Positions 49,022 to 57,429 of a DNA stretch of 64,000 nucleotides are shown here, in pieces. Origin of the DNA: Eubacterium sp. (GTDB taxonomy: Bacteria; Bacillota; Clostridia; Oscillospirales; Acutalibacteraceae); NCBI GenBank assembly GCA_017450645.1, contig JAFSTE010000011.1:46582-110581 (forward strand), given 5' to 3'. The notes under the pieces are model-generated. The model did not search any database, was not told the origin of the DNA, and saw only the letters and a program-made list of their open reading frames with translations. Position 1 is the stretch's first letter. Each line of letters begins with the position of its first letter. The translations under genes were made by a program, and so were the position numbers.

Positions 49022-50563
49022 TTATATTACATCCTCGGTAATTACTTTTTCTTTCCAGGTGCTTCGCGGTGTTGAACAGTTAAAATCGAGCAGCTTCAAG
49101 CCCTTTACATGGCGCGCCCAGAGCGCGTAGGCAGGCAGATTTCTAAACCTCCAGCACTCGGGATAAACATCGCTGTACTCGGGTATAAAGGCTCGCCTGT
49201 CGTAGACCTCTTTATAGGGAGCGTAGGTGATATCAAAGCTTTTAAGCGTTACATTTTCAACGCGCTTTATTTTACCCTTTTGCTTAAAGCCCGCAACTAT
49301 TACGGGAAGCTCAACGCCGTCAGCGGTAATGTTTTCGACATAAATATCACGCACCTCGCCGAGCATATCGAAGGTACTTTTGTCCGCAGAGGACGCCTTA
49401 CCCTTCTTTTGACCGAACTCAACGGCATTTGCGCTCTGAGCGTCCACCTCGGCAGCTCTGTTACGGTTACAAAGGCGGATAAATACAGGACAGGTAACGC
49501 GGTTCATAGTAATATTTTTAACCTTAATATTGCTGACTATCGCGCCGTCAGCTGACTCAACGGCGATACCGCTGACTGTGCCGGGGTATAAATCAGTCAT
49601 CATAAAGCTGCAATCCTCTACGGTAACGTCGGTAATATCGTAGGTGGTTTCGGTGCCGATTTTAAAAGCATTTGCGCAGGAGATAACCTCGCAGTTTTTT
49701 ACGGTGATATTTTTCATCTCTCCCCTGTTGCCAAGCCAGATAGCGTTTTTAATGCATATTCCGTCGTCGGCAGTGGACACAAAGCAGTGCTCGATATGGA
49801 TATTACTCGTTCCCGCAATATCAAAGCCGTCGGCGTTTGCAGTGTGGCGATTGTTATTAATAACAAAGTCGGTGATATTCACGCCGTCGCAGTTTTCTAT
49901 CCTGAACGACCAGTGCGCCGCATTTTCTATAATAAAATTATGCGCCTTAACGTTTTTGCAATCCTTAAAATATACGGGTCCGCCGTACTTGCTGCGGTGT
50001 GCAAAACGAAGCTGAGCCCTTGCGTCGCGGCGCATTTGAATAACATCAATGTACTCGGGGTGCTCGGTCATATTCTCGTCCCAGAGCGGTTTTAAACCGA
50101 AATACTCGCCGTTGCCCTTAACCTTGCCGCCACCCGTAAGCGTAATATTGTCTGCGCCGTCTGCGTGCAGTATGCCAAGGTGGTTATAGCCCTCGCCCGT
50201 TTTGTTAGACTCAAGCGCGCTGCCCCTTTTTATAAAGAGCGTAACGCCCGACTTTAGAAAAACTGTAGTTGTAACATAGTCGCCGCCGTCAACGAGTACA
50301 GTACCCGCAGTTTTTGCAGCGGCTTCAACGGCAGCGTTAATGAACCCGGCGTTGTCGGCATTCGTAGTATCCGCGCCGAAATCCCTTATATCGTATACAT
50401 TTTCCTCGGGTACATCCTGATAACTAATATAATCGTCCTCGGGATAATAAGAGGAGAAGTCAAAAGGGTAAACCTTATTAAAAGGTTCACCCTTGGTAAT
50501 TCTTAAATCCTTGCCGAAAAGGAGCGTTTTCAGTTTGTCAATATGAGTTCTTTTGTCGTTCAT
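49022..50563 (-). CDS. Glycoside hydrolase family 28-like (pectinase/polygalacturonase fold) protein
   Basis: A 513-residue right-handed beta-helix protein without signal peptide. It has YDIRDFGADTTNADNAGFINAAVEAA near the start, the GH28 Asp motifs NADGFDIAGTSN and the pair DDGICIKNA. The usual GHG motif appears replaced (NAFKIGTET), so activity may differ from polygalacturonase. It would be cytoplasmic, acting on imported oligosaccharides. ATG at 50563 follows AGGGG; upstream in-frame starts run into the neighbouring gene. It lies ten bases after the phosphate-transporter gene. Confidence 0.82.
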   Translation of the reverse strand: MNDKRTHIDKLKTLLFGKDLRITKGEPFNKVYPFDFSSYYPEDDYISYQDVPEENVYDIRDFGADTTNADNAGFINAAVEAAAKTAGTVLVDGGDYVTTTVFLKSGVTLFIKRGSALESNKTGEGYNHLGILHADGADNITLTGGGKVKGNGEYFGLKPLWDENMTEHPEYIDVIQMRRDARAQLRFAHRSKYGGPVYFKDCKNVKAHNFIIENAAHWSFRIENCDGVNITDFVINNNRHTANADGFDIAGTSNIHIEHCFVSTADDGICIKNAIWLGNRGEMKNITVKNCEVISCANAFKIGTETTYDITDVTVEDCSFMMTDLYPGTVSGIAVESADGAIVSNIKVKNITMNRVTCPVFIRLCNRNRAAEVDAQSANAVEFGQKKGKASSADKSTFDMLGEVRDIYVENITADGVELPVIVAGFKQKGKIKRVENVTLKSFDITYAPYKEVYDRRAFIPEYSDVYPECWRFRNLPAYALWARHVKGLKLLDFNCSTPRSTWKEKVITEDVI

Positions 50564-50573
50564 AATGAGCCCC

Positions 50574-52211
50574 TTAGATAGTTTTGATAAGCGCTTTATC
50601 CCTTCTGCCCGACCAAGCGATGTTGTAGGCGTGGTCGCCCATACGCTCAAGGTCCTGCAGTACCTTAGTAAACACTACGCCCGAGGAGGTCGAGCACTTC
50701 TTTTCACGAAGTCGCTGAACATGATTATCCTGAGCCTCGCGTGTGTGCCTGTCGATAGTATCCTCGATAGCGTGGAGTCTGTGTGCTTCGGCGTCGGTAA
50801 GTCTTGTGTTAAGAAACGCCTCAACAGCTCCGTCGTAAAGCACAAGCATCTCGTCATAAATACCCTTAAATTCCTCAATCGCAGATTCAGAGAAATGCAG
50901 GCTGTTATCGTCAACCTCTTTAGCTCTGTCATAAATATTCAAAGCGTGGTCGCCTATTCTTTCAAGGTCGGTAATCGTATGGAACACCCTTACGATACGC
51001 TCGGACATACCTGCGCTTTGCTCGTGCGAGGTAAGAGTTACAAGGAAGTCGGAAATACTGTGGTTGAGCCAGTTTATAAGCTCTTCGTTATCCGTCACCT
51101 CGCGCTCGCGCGTTAAATCTCCGCTAATGAACATCTCGGCGGACAGCTCGATATTCTCCCTTACAATCTTAGCCATACGCTCAACCTCGGCGAGCACCTG
51201 AGGACCGGCGGATACGGTATTGTCCGCAACCTTGGGGTCGATATAGGTAAAGCGGAACTGCGACTCGTGCTCCTTTTGAGGAATAAGCTTTTCGGATATT
51301 TTAACCATAATCGGCACGAACGGAAGCAAAGCGAGAGCCGTTACAACCTTAAAGATTATATGCCCTGTTGCAACCTGCACCGAGCCGTTAGCGGAGAGAG
51401 TTGTAATCCAGTCGCAAAACGGCGTAAACAAAGTAATGGGTGTGAATATTACCATACCCACAAAGTCGAACATAAAGTAAATCAGCGCAGCACGCTTAGC
51501 GTTAGTTTTTGCACCGAGAGCCGACAAAAACAGCGGCATAGCCGAGCCGACATTTATACCTATAATAAGGTACATAGCAAAGCCTATCGGCATAACGCCC
51601 TGAAGCGCAAGCACCTGCAAAACGCCGACGGAAGCGCTCGACGACTGCAAAACGGAACACATAATAATACCGATTGCAAGCCCTAAGAACGGGTTATTAG
51701 CCTTTGTAATAAACGACTGGAACGCTTCGCTCGTTTTAAGAACGCCCATAGCGTTGTCGCCACTCATATATTTAAGACCGAAAAACAAAATGCCGAAACC
51801 GAGAATAATCTGACCCACATATTTATGGGTAGTCTTTTTAGAAAACAGCGCCATAACTGCGCCGATAAATATGCATATCGGAGCGATAGCCGACACATCA
51901 ATAGCAATAAGAATAGCGGTAATAGTAGTACCGATATTAGCGCCGATAATTACGCCCGTCGCCTGCGCGAGAGTCATAATACCCGCGTTCAAAAAGCCCA
52001 TAAGCATAACGGTTGTAGCCGATGACGACTGAATAATCACAGTCACAAGCACGCCGAGCAAAAAGCCCTTAATACGGTTACTCGTCAGCTTTTCGAGCAG
52101 ATTTTTCATTTTATCGCCGGCGACCTGGTTAATACCCTCGCTCATAAACTTCATACCGAAGAGGAACAGACCGAGACCGCCGAACAGGTGGATAATATTT
52201 TGTATTGTCAT
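50574..52211 (-). CDS. Na/Pi-cotransporter II-type (NptA-like) with PhoU-like domain
   Basis: A 545-residue protein. The N-terminal roughly 330 residues contain the duplicated Na/Pi repeats with QSSSATTVMLMGFLNAG and QSSSASVGVLQVLALQG. The C-terminal part has two PhoU-like helical bundles (ISDFLVTLTSHEQSAGMSERI, ITDLERIGDHALNIYDRAKE, LERMGDHAYNIAW). It imports phosphate with sodium. Its coupling to a GH28 gene suggests shared transcription but not obviously shared function. Confidence 0.93.
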   Translation of the reverse strand: MTIQNIIHLFGGLGLFLFGMKFMSEGINQVAGDKMKNLLEKLTSNRIKGFLLGVLVTVIIQSSSATTVMLMGFLNAGIMTLAQATGVIIGANIGTTITAILIAIDVSAIAPICIFIGAVMALFSKKTTHKYVGQIILGFGILFFGLKYMSGDNAMGVLKTSEAFQSFITKANNPFLGLAIGIIMCSVLQSSSASVGVLQVLALQGVMPIGFAMYLIIGINVGSAMPLFLSALGAKTNAKRAALIYFMFDFVGMVIFTPITLFTPFCDWITTLSANGSVQVATGHIIFKVVTALALLPFVPIMVKISEKLIPQKEHESQFRFTYIDPKVADNTVSAGPQVLAEVERMAKIVRENIELSAEMFISGDLTREREVTDNEELINWLNHSISDFLVTLTSHEQSAGMSERIVRVFHTITDLERIGDHALNIYDRAKEVDDNSLHFSESAIEEFKGIYDEMLVLYDGAVEAFLNTRLTDAEAHRLHAIEDTIDRHTREAQDNHVQRLREKKCSTSSGVVFTKVLQDLERMGDHAYNIAWSGRRDKALIKTI

Positions 52212-52312
52212 ACTCTACCTCTGAATTGAAAATGTCCAAATTCTCACAAATATAGTATGCCTTAAAAGTAGTCAAATGTCAAGAAATTTATACCGAGCCC
52301 CAAACAATAAAC

Positions 52313-52334
52313 GGGAGGGCGCAAAAGCCCTCCC
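52313..52334 (-). terminator. Terminator of the DUF2804/M20 operon
   Basis: GGGAGGGC / GCCCTCCC hairpin with a six-base loop, followed on the minus strand by GTTTATTGTTTG. It resembles the hairpin at 29636. Confidence 0.85.
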
Positions 52335-52355
52335 CTGCTTAGTATTAACTTACGA

Positions 52356-53381
52356 TTAGTATTTATTGTGTACCTTTTCCGCAAAGCACGGAAAGTCCTT
52401 TATTTCAAGCTTTGTGCCGTCGTCAAGGATTACATAACCCGTCATTTTACCGAATACCTGGTGCTGCTCCGTCTGAACAACAGCCAAGTCGAGTTTTTCA
52501 TTTCTGTCCACAACGGGTACGAAATCCATTTCAAACCTTCCGTCGGAGGAGGTAAACGTCCATGGGTCAACATAGTTTTCGCTGATGTTGAATGTAACGT
52601 CGTCGAGCTTGTGCGCAACGCCGTTGTAGAACACAACATTTTCGCTCGCGGCAGAGGTGTTGCCGAAGCCGTAGCCGATGTTAAATCCAAAGGGCACGCC
52701 GTCAAGCTGACCCGAGCCCGAGCCCCAGTACCATGTGTTGTCGTAGGTCCACACACCGCGTCCCCAGTCAAGACCGCCAAAGTCGGTACTGCTGTCAAGC
52801 TCAAAGGTTACGCCGTCATATTCGAGCTTGCCCTCGGCGCGAAGACAAACAATTTTCTGGTTATAGTAAAACGCGTTCTTATCATTATCCCAGGGCGTTG
52901 CGATAACCATACTGTCTTTAGGCTCGTCAAAAAGTCTTATGTTGCAACGGATACCCTTACCCTTAGCGTATGACGGATAGTTCATCCTTAAAATACGCTC
53001 GTTATCCTTTTTAAGAAACTCTATGGCGAGCTTTTTATTTTTAAAGCGGACATCACCCGTCTCAGAGGTTGAGGGCATTTTACGCGCGCCGAGCGGCAGC
53101 ACCTCAATCTGGGATTCGGAATTAGCAAAGCCGTTATTCATATCAATAATGCTGACGCTGTGAAGTCCGATATAGCCGAGGTCGGCAACCGTAAGGCAGA
53201 GTACAAGACCTGCGGAGTTGAGCATAACATAGTAGTAATCCCACTCTTTTATACGGGTTTTACGCTTTTTGATGTCGTTTCTGTCGTAGTCCTGGATAAG
53301 CGTTTTGCTCCAGCCGGGTTCGATAAGAACACCGTTTTCGTCAAGCAGTTTGTGCTTAGTTGTAACTTCGTGATTTCGCAT
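52356..53381 (-). CDS. DUF2804 domain protein
   Basis: A 341-residue soluble beta-rich protein matching DUF2804: NHEVTTKHKLLDENGVLIEPGW at the start, KKRKTRIKEWDYYYVM, LDWGRGVWTYDNTWYWGSGSG and SDGRFEMDFVPVVDRNE. DUF2804 is uncharacterised; it has a lipocalin-like (hydroxyneurosporene synthase-type) appearance. It lies 11 bases after the peptidase gene and is likely co-transcribed with it. Confidence 0.82.
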   Translation of the reverse strand: MRNHEVTTKHKLLDENGVLIEPGWSKTLIQDYDRNDIKKRKTRIKEWDYYYVMLNSAGLVLCLTVADLGYIGLHSVSIIDMNNGFANSESQIEVLPLGARKMPSTSETGDVRFKNKKLAIEFLKKDNERILRMNYPSYAKGKGIRCNIRLFDEPKDSMVIATPWDNDKNAFYYNQKIVCLRAEGKLEYDGVTFELDSSTDFGGLDWGRGVWTYDNTWYWGSGSGQLDGVPFGFNIGYGFGNTSAASENVVFYNGVAHKLDDVTFNISENYVDPWTFTSSDGRFEMDFVPVVDRNEKLDLAVVQTEQHQVFGKMTGYVILDDGTKLEIKDFPCFAEKVHNKY

Positions 53382-53392
53382 AAATTTACCTC

Positions 53393-54496
53393 CTAAATTT
53401 TCATAAGTTCAAGCGCGAGCTTAGCAGCATTTGTAAGCCCGTCGACTGTTGTAAACTCGTTAACCGCGTGGCAGTTGTTCATAGCGGTTGCAACGACTAT
53501 GCCGTCAATTCCGTGCTCGCAGAACACATTGTTATCCGAGCCGCCGAAGGTCGGGTAACACTCGCCCGAGAAGCCAAGCCTTGTGCAACACTCCTTAAAT
53601 CTCTTAACAACCTCGTTGCTGTCAGGTACGGCAAAAGCCTTAATGTGCTTATTGTGCTCCTCCTCTGTTGTAGCGCCGAACTCGGCAGCGCACTCGTTAC
53701 AGATGTCGAGCACCTCGTTAAATCTTTTATCAATATCGTCGTCATTAAAGCAGCGGATTTCGCCCGTAATCGAGCACAGGTCGGGCACAATATTAGTAGC
53801 CTTTCCGCCCTCAATAATACCGACATTTGCGCTTACTCCGTCGCCGAGCGAGCCGCAGGGAATCTTAGTAACCGCAAGTGCAGCCGCCTTAACAGCGTGT
53901 ACGCCGAGGTGCGCCGCAAAACCCGCGTGCGCCGACTTACCGTGGAATTTAACTGTATAAGAAAGAATTGACGGTGCGGACGAAGCGGCAGTGCCGACAT
54001 CGCCGTCCATATCAAAAACATACGCACCCTTTGACTTAAGCTTACTGAAATCGAAGTAAGCTACGCCGCCGCAATGTGTTTCCTCGCTTACGGTAAAAAC
54101 GAGCTCAATCGGTCTGTGCGGCAGGTCGTTCTCTTTAATAACGGTCAGCGCCTCGAGGATTGCGTTAACGCCCGCAAGGTCGTCCGAGCCGAGAACCGTA
54201 TCGCCGTTAGAAGTAATCGTGCCGTCGTCGTGCACAACAGCCACCTTGCCGTGCGACGGCTCAACGGTATCCATATGCGCCGAAAATAGTATCGGCTCGC
54301 CCTCACCTTCTATAAATGCATAAAGATTACCCGTAGTTCCGCCGAGCTTTTCGCCCGCGTTGTCCTCTATTGCGGTAATGCCGAGAGAAAATAAATAATT
54401 TTTAATGTAGTCGCAAACAAGCCTTTCGTTAAGCGACGGGCTGTCAAGCGCAACCATTTCTTTAAATCTGTCTATTACTCTGTTTTTATTAACCAT
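53393..54496 (-). CDS. M20 family metallopeptidase (peptidase T-like)
   Basis: A 367-residue cytoplasmic peptidase. The metal ligands are seen in LFSAHMDTVEP, LGSDDLAGVNAILEAL, VSEETHCGG, FDMDGDVG and a final NCHAVNE. It has the dimerisation insert of the M20 family (about 190-290). It should cleave tripeptides or other small peptides. It heads the operon and is divergent from the serine hydrolase. Confidence 0.9.
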   Translation of the reverse strand: MVNKNRVIDRFKEMVALDSPSLNERLVCDYIKNYLFSLGITAIEDNAGEKLGGTTGNLYAFIEGEGEPILFSAHMDTVEPSHGKVAVVHDDGTITSNGDTVLGSDDLAGVNAILEALTVIKENDLPHRPIELVFTVSEETHCGGVAYFDFSKLKSKGAYVFDMDGDVGTAASSAPSILSYTVKFHGKSAHAGFAAHLGVHAVKAAALAVTKIPCGSLGDGVSANVGIIEGGKATNIVPDLCSITGEIRCFNDDDIDKRFNEVLDICNECAAEFGATTEEEHNKHIKAFAVPDSNEVVKRFKECCTRLGFSGECYPTFGGSDNNVFCEHGIDGIVVATAMNNCHAVNEFTTVDGLTNAAKLALELMKI

Positions 54497-54524
54497 AATA
54501 CACCTCGAAAACTGTTCTAATTAA

Positions 54525-54553
54525 AATATACCACTGTTTTCTGTCTCTTTCAA
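54525..54553 (-). promoter_or_regulatory. Promoter of the M20/DUF2804 operon
   Basis: TTGAAA (54548-54553) and TATATT (54525-54530), 17 bases apart on the minus strand. Confidence 0.65.
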
Positions 54554-54569
54554 GAGTTAATGTGTTTTA

Positions 54570-54598
54570 TTGACATACACAAAAATATGTCTTATAAT
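54570..54598 (+). promoter_or_regulatory. Consensus promoter of the serine hydrolase gene
   Basis: TTGACA (54570-54575), 17 bases, TATAAT (54593-54598). The -35 boxes of the divergent promoters are 16 bases apart. Confidence 0.85.
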
Positions 54599-54621
54599 AT
54601 TAGTGAAAGTGGAGTGAGAAT

Positions 54622-56190
54622 ATGAGCTTTAAGTTTGAACACGCCTCCTGCACGGAGAGCGGAATTAATCCAAAGGCTGTATATGATTTTATAAAACGCG
54701 CTGAGGAGAACGACCTCGGCATAGATACCTTTATGCTGTTAAAGGGCGGCAAAGTCGTTGCAGAGGGTTATCACACCCCCTACTCTTTAACCACGCCGCA
54801 TGTTATGTACTCGATGTCAAAGTCAATTACTGCGACAGCGCTCGGCTTCGCTATTGCCGAGGGCAAAATCTCACTCGGTGACTCGATTTGTAAGTTTTTC
54901 GGTGAGTACGACAAGCGCGGAAAATGCGAGGGTATCACCGTTCGCCACCTTGTTACAATGACTGCGGGCAAGCTTGTGGGTATGGCAAAGAACCGTCACT
55001 ATAAGGACTGGATTAAGATTTTCTTTGACGCGCCCGCTATTGCTAAGCCCGGCAGGCTGTATATGTACACGAACGATAACTTCTATATGCTGTCTGCGAT
55101 TATCAGCAAGGTGTATAACCAAACGCTTGTGGACTTCCTTGACGAAAGGCTCTTCAAGCCGCTTGAAATCGAAAAGCCGTTTTGGGAAACGGACGGCTTC
55201 GGATACGCTTCGGGCGGATGGGGCTTGTATCTTACAACAATCGATGCGGCAAAGATTATGCAATGTTACGCAAACAACGGCGTTTGGCAGGGCGAGCAGG
55301 TTATCCCGCGCACCTGGATTGAACAGGCTACGAGTTTTCAGGTACCGACGCTCAAAAGAGGTCAGATTGATGTTACAAAGGGCTACGGCTACGGCTTCTG
55401 GAGGACAAGTATCCCTAACTCCTACAGGGCTTACGGACTGCACGGTCAGTGCGGATATGTATTTGAGGACAAGGACACTGTACTTGTGCTTTTTGCCGGT
55501 ATTTCGCGCGACGAGCTGCTGAGCCTTGCGATAGACGATATGTGCAAAACGCTGTGGGACGAGCCCGTTGCTGAGTACGAGGATAAGCTTAAGGAGCTGC
55601 TCGCATCTCTCGGCGACAAGGACAACCTCCCCGTTGAAGCGCGTAATACGGAACTTGAAAACAAGTTTGACAAAAAGACGCTTAAAACACATTCGAGCAG
55701 CTTTGCTTCAATGCTTCACGCCACTATTTCAACCGTTATGAACGAGCCGCTCGGCAGGACGGACACCTTTGTTTTAAGCCTTGATAGACAAAACGAGCTG
55801 CACTTGACCTGGAAGGAAGGCAGCGATGTTAACACGATAAAGCTCGGCATGAATAACGAGTATGTCGCCACGCCTATCAAGCTCGGCGGAATGAAGTTTA
55901 CGGCCTGCACAAAAGCGGCGTGGACAACGCCGAGAGTGCTTACAATTTGCGTAAGGCTTAAGGAGTGCTGCCATGTAAGAAAGCTTGTGTTCGTGTTTGA
56001 CAAGAATGACAAGGTAATAATCCGAAACGACTCCTACCCCGATATGCCGACCCTTGCGGTGCATTATATGGACTTTTCGGGTATACCGCTCTCGCCAAAG
56101 CTCGAAAAGCTGCTTAAGGAGTATGTAGCGCCCGGCGTGCTGCTGCTCGGTGAGCCCGATTTCCGTATAGAAAAGCTGTTTTTGTTTTAA
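54622..56190 (+). CDS. Beta-lactamase-fold serine hydrolase (class C/esterase type)
   Basis: A 522-residue protein without a signal peptide. The N-terminal domain (about 10-330) has the SxxK nucleophile in YSMSKSITATALGFAIAEG, the second Tyr motif YTNDNFYML and the HGQCG third motif. About 170 residues follow as a separate beta-rich domain. Being cytoplasmic, it is more likely an esterase or D-aminopeptidase than an antibiotic lactamase. Substrate unknown. Confidence 0.88.
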   Translation: MSFKFEHASCTESGINPKAVYDFIKRAEENDLGIDTFMLLKGGKVVAEGYHTPYSLTTPHVMYSMSKSITATALGFAIAEGKISLGDSICKFFGEYDKRGKCEGITVRHLVTMTAGKLVGMAKNRHYKDWIKIFFDAPAIAKPGRLYMYTNDNFYMLSAIISKVYNQTLVDFLDERLFKPLEIEKPFWETDGFGYASGGWGLYLTTIDAAKIMQCYANNGVWQGEQVIPRTWIEQATSFQVPTLKRGQIDVTKGYGYGFWRTSIPNSYRAYGLHGQCGYVFEDKDTVLVLFAGISRDELLSLAIDDMCKTLWDEPVAEYEDKLKELLASLGDKDNLPVEARNTELENKFDKKTLKTHSSSFASMLHATISTVMNEPLGRTDTFVLSLDRQNELHLTWKEGSDVNTIKLGMNNEYVATPIKLGGMKFTACTKAAWTTPRVLTICVRLKECCHVRKLVFVFDKNDKVIIRNDSYPDMPTLAVHYMDFSGIPLSPKLEKLLKEYVAPGVLLLGEPDFRIEKLFLF

Positions 56191-56202
56191 TACATAAAAA
56201 AT

Positions 56203-56225
56203 CCCCTTGCCTTTAGAGCAAGGGG
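56203..56225. terminator. Bidirectional terminator
   Basis: CCCCTTGC / GCAAGGGG around a seven-base loop, flanked by A-rich and T-rich sides, between convergent genes. Confidence 0.88.
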
Positions 56226-56231
56226 TTATTT

Positions 56232-57191
56232 TTATTCTCCGAATATTCGTTTTGCAAATTCAAAGATGTCCTTTTCGTACTGTTCGGGGTACTTGAAGTG
56301 CGAATGAACATGGCGCGCCGTATCGTAAATTATAAGCTTTTTGTCCTCGCTTGCACACGCCTCGTAGCACTCCTCGACCATATACGTCGGCACAAAATTA
56401 TCCCGTCCGCCGTGAATAAACAACGCCGGAAGGTTTGTGTTTTTAAGCGCCTCGCGCGAGTCGGACGACTTAAGGTCAAGGTCAAGCAGCGCTTTAGTAA
56501 CAAAGCCCATACTTTCGGTTATCGGTTTTGAAGGCAGGTGCAGCACGGATTTAAGCAAAAAGCTAATCTCGTCATAGCAGGTGGTAAAGCCGCAATCCTC
56601 GATAAATCCGACAACATTCGGCAAGTCCTTATCGGACGCCTGCATAATTGTAGCAGCACCCATTGAAGTACCGTAAAGGATAATTTTTCCGTTCGGGAAG
56701 TAAGAATTAACACAGTCAATCCACTTTACAAGCTCCTCTTTTTCGAGTATGCCAAAGCCCGTAAACTTACCCTCGTGGCCGCCAAAACGCCTATGGTTAA
56801 CCAAGAAGCAGTTATACCCTGCCTGCAAAATCGGCTCTACCATAGCGGCAAAAGCAAAGTCGCTGTCGGTGTTGTAGCCGTGCACGCATACGAAGGTGTT
56901 TTCTGTCTTATTTTCGTTTATGTAAAAGAAGCCTGGCAGTGTTATTCCGTCGTCGGTGGTTATAAAAACCTCGGCGGGTTCGTACTTCTCCTGCAAATTG
57001 CGAATAGCGTCGGAGGTGATTTTTGCAGCGTCGGCAATATCGTCGTCGTAAAACCTGTTAGCCTGCGGTTGCTCGCGCTCAGGCTCGGGCGGGTTAAAGA
57101 AAGTTTTATACACCAAAAACGAAACGCCCGCCGCCCAAATGGCAGCGCCGGCACCGAACGCCATAGCAATAATTTTAGATACCTTTTTCAC
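56232..57191 (-). CDS. Membrane-anchored alpha/beta hydrolase
   Basis: A 319-residue protein with one N-terminal helix (about 7-30) and an external hydrolase domain. The oxyanion region is CVHGYNTDSD, the nucleophile elbow YGTSMGAATIMQ, acid in HGGRDNFVP and the His in TARHVHSHF. It is an esterase or peptidase-like enzyme anchored outside. It is a monocistronic gene next to the giant-gene region. Confidence 0.88.
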   Translation of the reverse strand: MKKVSKIIAMAFGAGAAIWAAGVSFLVYKTFFNPPEPEREQPQANRFYDDDIADAAKITSDAIRNLQEKYEPAEVFITTDDGITLPGFFYINENKTENTFVCVHGYNTDSDFAFAAMVEPILQAGYNCFLVNHRRFGGHEGKFTGFGILEKEELVKWIDCVNSYFPNGKIILYGTSMGAATIMQASDKDLPNVVGFIEDCGFTTCYDEISFLLKSVLHLPSKPITESMGFVTKALLDLDLKSSDSREALKNTNLPALFIHGGRDNFVPTYMVEECYEACASEDKKLIIYDTARHVHSHFKYPEQYEKDIFEFAKRIFGE

Positions 57192-57244
57192 ATCATCACC
57201 TCAAAAACTAATATACCAAAAACAGCAAAATATGTCAAATTAAA

Positions 57245-57271
57245 GGAGCCGTATCACATGGATACGACTCC
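57245..57271 (-). terminator. Terminator of giant gene + peptide operon
   Basis: GGAGTCGTATC / GATACGGCTCC hairpin (one G-U pair) and a five-base loop, followed by TTTAATTT on the minus strand. Confidence 0.85.
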
Positions 57272-57279
57272 GTTTGTTT

Positions 57280-57411
57280 TTACCATTCTACATCTACACC
57301 GGTGTCACCACCGTCATCGATACCGCCTTCGGAGGTTGTTGTAATTGCCGAATTTACAGGCAAGTTGAATTTTTCAATCTCCAACTCTGGAGTGGAATAT
57401 TCTCTTTTCAT
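57280..57411 (-). CDS. 43-residue peptide with RiPP-like leader motif (copy 1)
   Basis: ATG is preceded by AAGGAGGG nine bases upstream, beginning right after the giant gene's stop, 18 bases away. The peptide reads MKREYSTPELEIEKF... and has a Y-x-x-P-x-L motif, then NLPVNSAITTTSEGG and an acidic Asp/Gly tail ending VEW. There is no Cys and no signal peptide. Y-x-x-P-x-L is the leader signature of lasso-type precursors recognised by PqqD/RRE proteins. The same peptide is encoded again at 63773-63904. I infer a RiPP-like or tail-linked peptide; a regulator is an alternative. Confidence 0.8.
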   Translation of the reverse strand: MKREYSTPELEIEKFNLPVNSAITTTSEGGIDDGGDTGVDVEW

Positions 57412-57429
57412 ACGATATACCCTCCTTTT

